In this document: positions 61,390 to 64,000 of the stretch, piece after piece
Numbering within the stretch: the first letter of the stretch is position 1
How the letters are laid out: each line of letters begins with the position of its first letter
Origin: Plotosus lineatus
Lineage: Eukaryota > Chordata > Actinopteri > Siluriformes > Plotosidae
DNA: 64,000 bases
Direction: 5' to 3'
Assembly (NCBI GenBank): GCA_024760905.1
Contig: CM045751.1
Location: forward strand, 10,782,501-10,846,500
The notes under the pieces: model-generated
What the model was told of the DNA's origin: nothing
The model's input: only the letters and a program-made list of their open reading frames with translations
The model's database searches: none
Program-made: the position numbers and the translations under genes

Positions 61390-62790
61390 AATGTGGTGTA
61401 TGAAACATTCATGTCTTAGATGAGATTTAATGATCATAACCTGCAACGACGAGCTTCAGCATGACTTCAGTACACAAGCTCCACTGTAAAGGAGTTTAAA
61501 AAAAAATAAATAAAAAAAGTTGATCCAAAAATGTTATTACTGTAATCTCTCAAAATGTGTGTGCTTCAGACTTTGTCTCTGAAGAGAGTTGCATAAAACG
61601 TCACTGAAAGATTGATAAACTAGGTTCATTATACATCAACTGAATAGGATTAACTGAGAATTTGAATCAAACATGTCCTGGTGGAATGAAACGGACATCA
61701 AAGAAGACAGTCATCGGAAAGGATGGATGGAAAAAAGGGTATTAATGACTTCACTTGGCCTCTTATTTAATTGACAACTCAAGCCGAAAACACGATTTTG
61801 AACTCAAAAAAAAAAAAAAAAAACCCAAACAAAAAGCCTTCAAAGAGTGTGGGTGTTAAATTTGAAGACTAAGGTGCTACACATATTAACAAGTCACAGT
61901 CACACACGCACAAAACGTTTTCAAGCCTTTCATGGAAGCACAGCCTTCTGAAGGTTGTACAAGAAGCTACTTTGCATTCAATGACTTATCTTTATGACAG
62001 GATATGTAAAAACCGCATCAATGTGCAAAAATGTAGGTTAACTGCTATCTCCAGTCGAAATATTTACCTGGAATGATCTCAAACAATTCAGTGGAATGTG
62101 CATATGGTCACCTGGGGTACAGTGTTGTTAAAAAAAGATAGCAACATTTCCACTGACTCATACAGTCACATGTGAGAGATGATGTGTACATTTTCACCAT
62201 CACGTCCTATAATACACGAAATGATTCATAAAAACTGCAAGTTAATACCTTTAGATCAGTAGAAATGAAACTGAAGCAACAATTCAGAAAGTTTAGAACT
62301 GCGGCAGAACAAGACAAGGACTATGCTAAGACCAAGGGCAACTGCCAGCGAGTGTAGCACACAAGTTCTGCGCCTGCAGAAGAAGAAATAAGTCTGCGTA
62401 TGATATCTTCAAAACAGACACTGGAACACCCACGATCAGAGATTAAACTCTCAACTGCAGCGTTCGCTTATTAGTTATGGTTTCTAATCACAGACCGTTT
62501 CGTGGAGCTACTTTTCATCAAAGATGCGGTTCATAAGAAGTTGGCACTGGTGTCATCAGCTGTTGGTTGTGGAAGAAAGGAAGAAGCACAGGGAAAAGAT
62601 TAAAACGTCTCATGTCCATTTCTCTTTTCCTGTGCTATTCCTCCAACCTAGAAAACAATTAGCTCAATTTCTTTGCCTGAAAAGTAGCTTTTGGTGGTCT
62701 GACTTCTGCCCACACCAAAACGTAGGGCAGTAGACGCTTACAGACAATCCTGGTGTTGGCAGATTGCGGTGTCCCGGGCTTTAAAATGAA
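61390..62790. other. stretch without recognised elements
   Basis: No gene or repeat family recognised. An A-run lies at 61807-61823. Confidence 0.45.
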
Positions 62791-62793
62791 GTA

Positions 62794-63491
62794 CAGTCGG
62801 CCCCCAACTTACGAAATTAATCCGTTCCAGAGCCCTTTTCGTAACGCGGGGATTTCGTAAATAGGGGTCGCATCTTCCATGTTAAACGCCTAATCCGTTC
62901 CAAGGCTCCAGTCTTTGGACTGGATAAGCCCCATAAATCCTTTAAAAATGATAAAAGTACACCAAATTTTGTATGAAATGTGTTAAAAGTAAAAGAAAAT
63001 TTATTAAACCATTTAAACATTTTATTAACATTTATTAATTAAACATTTTTTATTAACATGCGCACCCCTCTCTCTCTGTGTCTGTCCATCTCTCTCTCGT
63101 GCGCACACTGTGGGCCACACCCACAAGACATGAATTCAAAGCGCATTCCCTGCTTGACAAACTCAACATTTTTTGATTCCTTGAGGGATCGAAATTCCAG
63201 ATGAGCTCAAATGCACCCACATTTATTAAACATTTACTGAATTAAAACAACTTAAAAAGCTAAACTAAAAACTAAAGAGTGAAGCTTCGTTCTGTCTCTA
63301 TTTGGGAGGCCAGCAGGGCAGGATGTTGAGAGACAGCCAATGAGAGAGCAACTCACGCCTCGATTGGCGCGTTTGAATTTCTTTTCGTAAGAGGGGGTTG
63401 TTTCGTATCTCGGGTACAGAAACTCAAGAAAATGTTTATCGTAACCCGGGGATTTCGTACACAGAGGTCTTCGTAAGTTGGGGGCCGACTG
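62794..63491. mobile_element. Tigger-like MITE with perfect 22-bp terminal inverted repeats, 698 bp
   Basis: Positions 62794-62815 and 63470-63491 are exact reverse complements (starting CAGTCGGCCCCC). TA flanks both sides (62792-62793, 63492-63493). Subterminal copies of CGTAA/CGGGGATTTCGTA recur inside both ends. No transposase frame remains. The ends are related to the terminal repeat at 44589-44608. Confidence 0.94.
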
Positions 63492-63493
63492 TA

Positions 63494-64000
63494 TTGAAAA
63501 ATATTTCATGTGAATAAGAGACCTCAGAGAGAGAAAAGAAAAACAGAAGAACCCCAGAATGCACATTATCAGGCTGAATACAAAAAATCTGATTCAAGCA
63601 ATTCGCAGTTTCCAGATTAAGGCTCAAAACTCATCTCAGATACAAGTCACTCATCCTTCACTCTAGGTGATTATAAACAAACGACAGAGCATAGATCTAG
63701 TTAACCCGACAGCTGAAGAGATACAGAACATAAATGCTGTAACTCAAGAGACTGAAAACAACAGGCTCGCAGCACTTGATCTGACTCAAGTCGAGCTCCT
63801 TCCCTTCTTGGTAAACATAAATATTTAGTCTACGGTTACTTGCACTCGTACAAAACAATGAGTAAAATAACATTCCACACAGAACACTTCTCCAGGTTTG
63901 GGCCAAACCCACATATTACTATACTAAACATCTGTCAAATCCGCATTATTACAAGATTTGGACGGACTCAAACTACGACGTGTTAAACAGTTTCATCAGA
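63494..64000. other. right edge of the window; nothing recognised
   Basis: About 500 bp of unique-looking sequence with no supported feature. Confidence 0.45.

Larger units (their letters stand above)
34060..64000. other. 5' intron or upstream flank of MYO9A
   Basis: Everything to the right of the start exon is non-coding as far as I can see, apart from transposon reading frames. At least one non-coding first exon must lie here or beyond the window. I see no CpG-rich promoter-like block that I would defend, so I leave the promoter unplaced. Confidence 0.6.

Noticed and set aside
62380..62393. Possible acceptor (TGCGCCTGCAG) of an upstream non-coding MYO9A exon
   Set aside because: The pyrimidine tract is poor and there is no supporting donor or promoter; transcript data would be needed.

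Overview
This window is vertebrate nuclear DNA, very probably from a ray-finned fish. The only host gene I can support is the 5' coding part of an unconventional class IX myosin (MYO9A-type, a myosin fused to a RhoGAP). The fish assignment rests on a dense mix of tRNA-derived SINEs (including Mermaid/HE1-like V-SINEs), RTE-like and L2/Rex1-like LINEs, Tigger/pogo-like and hAT elements, and very many microsatellites. I cannot name the species, nor say which teleost myo9a co-orthologue this is.

The gene runs on the minus strand. The exon with the start codon is at 33112-34041: 84 nt of 5' leader, then 282 codons holding the Ras-association-like domain and the start of the motor with its P-loop. 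A 30,500-bp intron follows. The next coding exon is at 2517-2611 and carries switch I. The rest of the motor, the IQ, C1 and RhoGAP parts, and the 3' end lie to the left of the window. A clear splice acceptor upstream of the leader shows that at least one earlier non-coding exon exists, at higher coordinates or outside the window. So 34042-64000 is either 5' intron or upstream flank; I found no exon or promoter there that I could support.

All other recognisable structure is transposon-derived. (1) SINEs: family A (tRNA head, common body, RTE-like tail), family B (same head and body but a V-SINE/L2-like tail), V-SINEs, and three or four further tRNA-headed families. (2) LINEs: a young, 5'-truncated RTE-like copy with an open frame (38179-39041) inserted in an hAT element, a short 3' end of the same lineage (55278-55467), and a decayed L2/CR1/Rex1-type copy (47260-48405, minus). 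(3) TA-flanked Tigger/pogo-like elements: a 'GGGATCCCTC' MITE family that includes one copy nested in another (25967-27037 around 26202-26717), two other MITEs with long terminal inverted repeats (52518-53352, 62794-63491), and a decayed transposase (43960-44608). (4) hAT elements with 8-bp target duplications (10010, 29366, 37961, 51833), a CGGBP1-like transposase remnant near 5.1 kb, and a THAP-like remnant at 41919.

I see no CRISPR array, operon, rRNA, functional tRNA gene or complete second protein gene. The most informative material is the transposon archaeology: SINE/LINE tail sharing, SINE tail exchange and nested insertions with intact target duplications.
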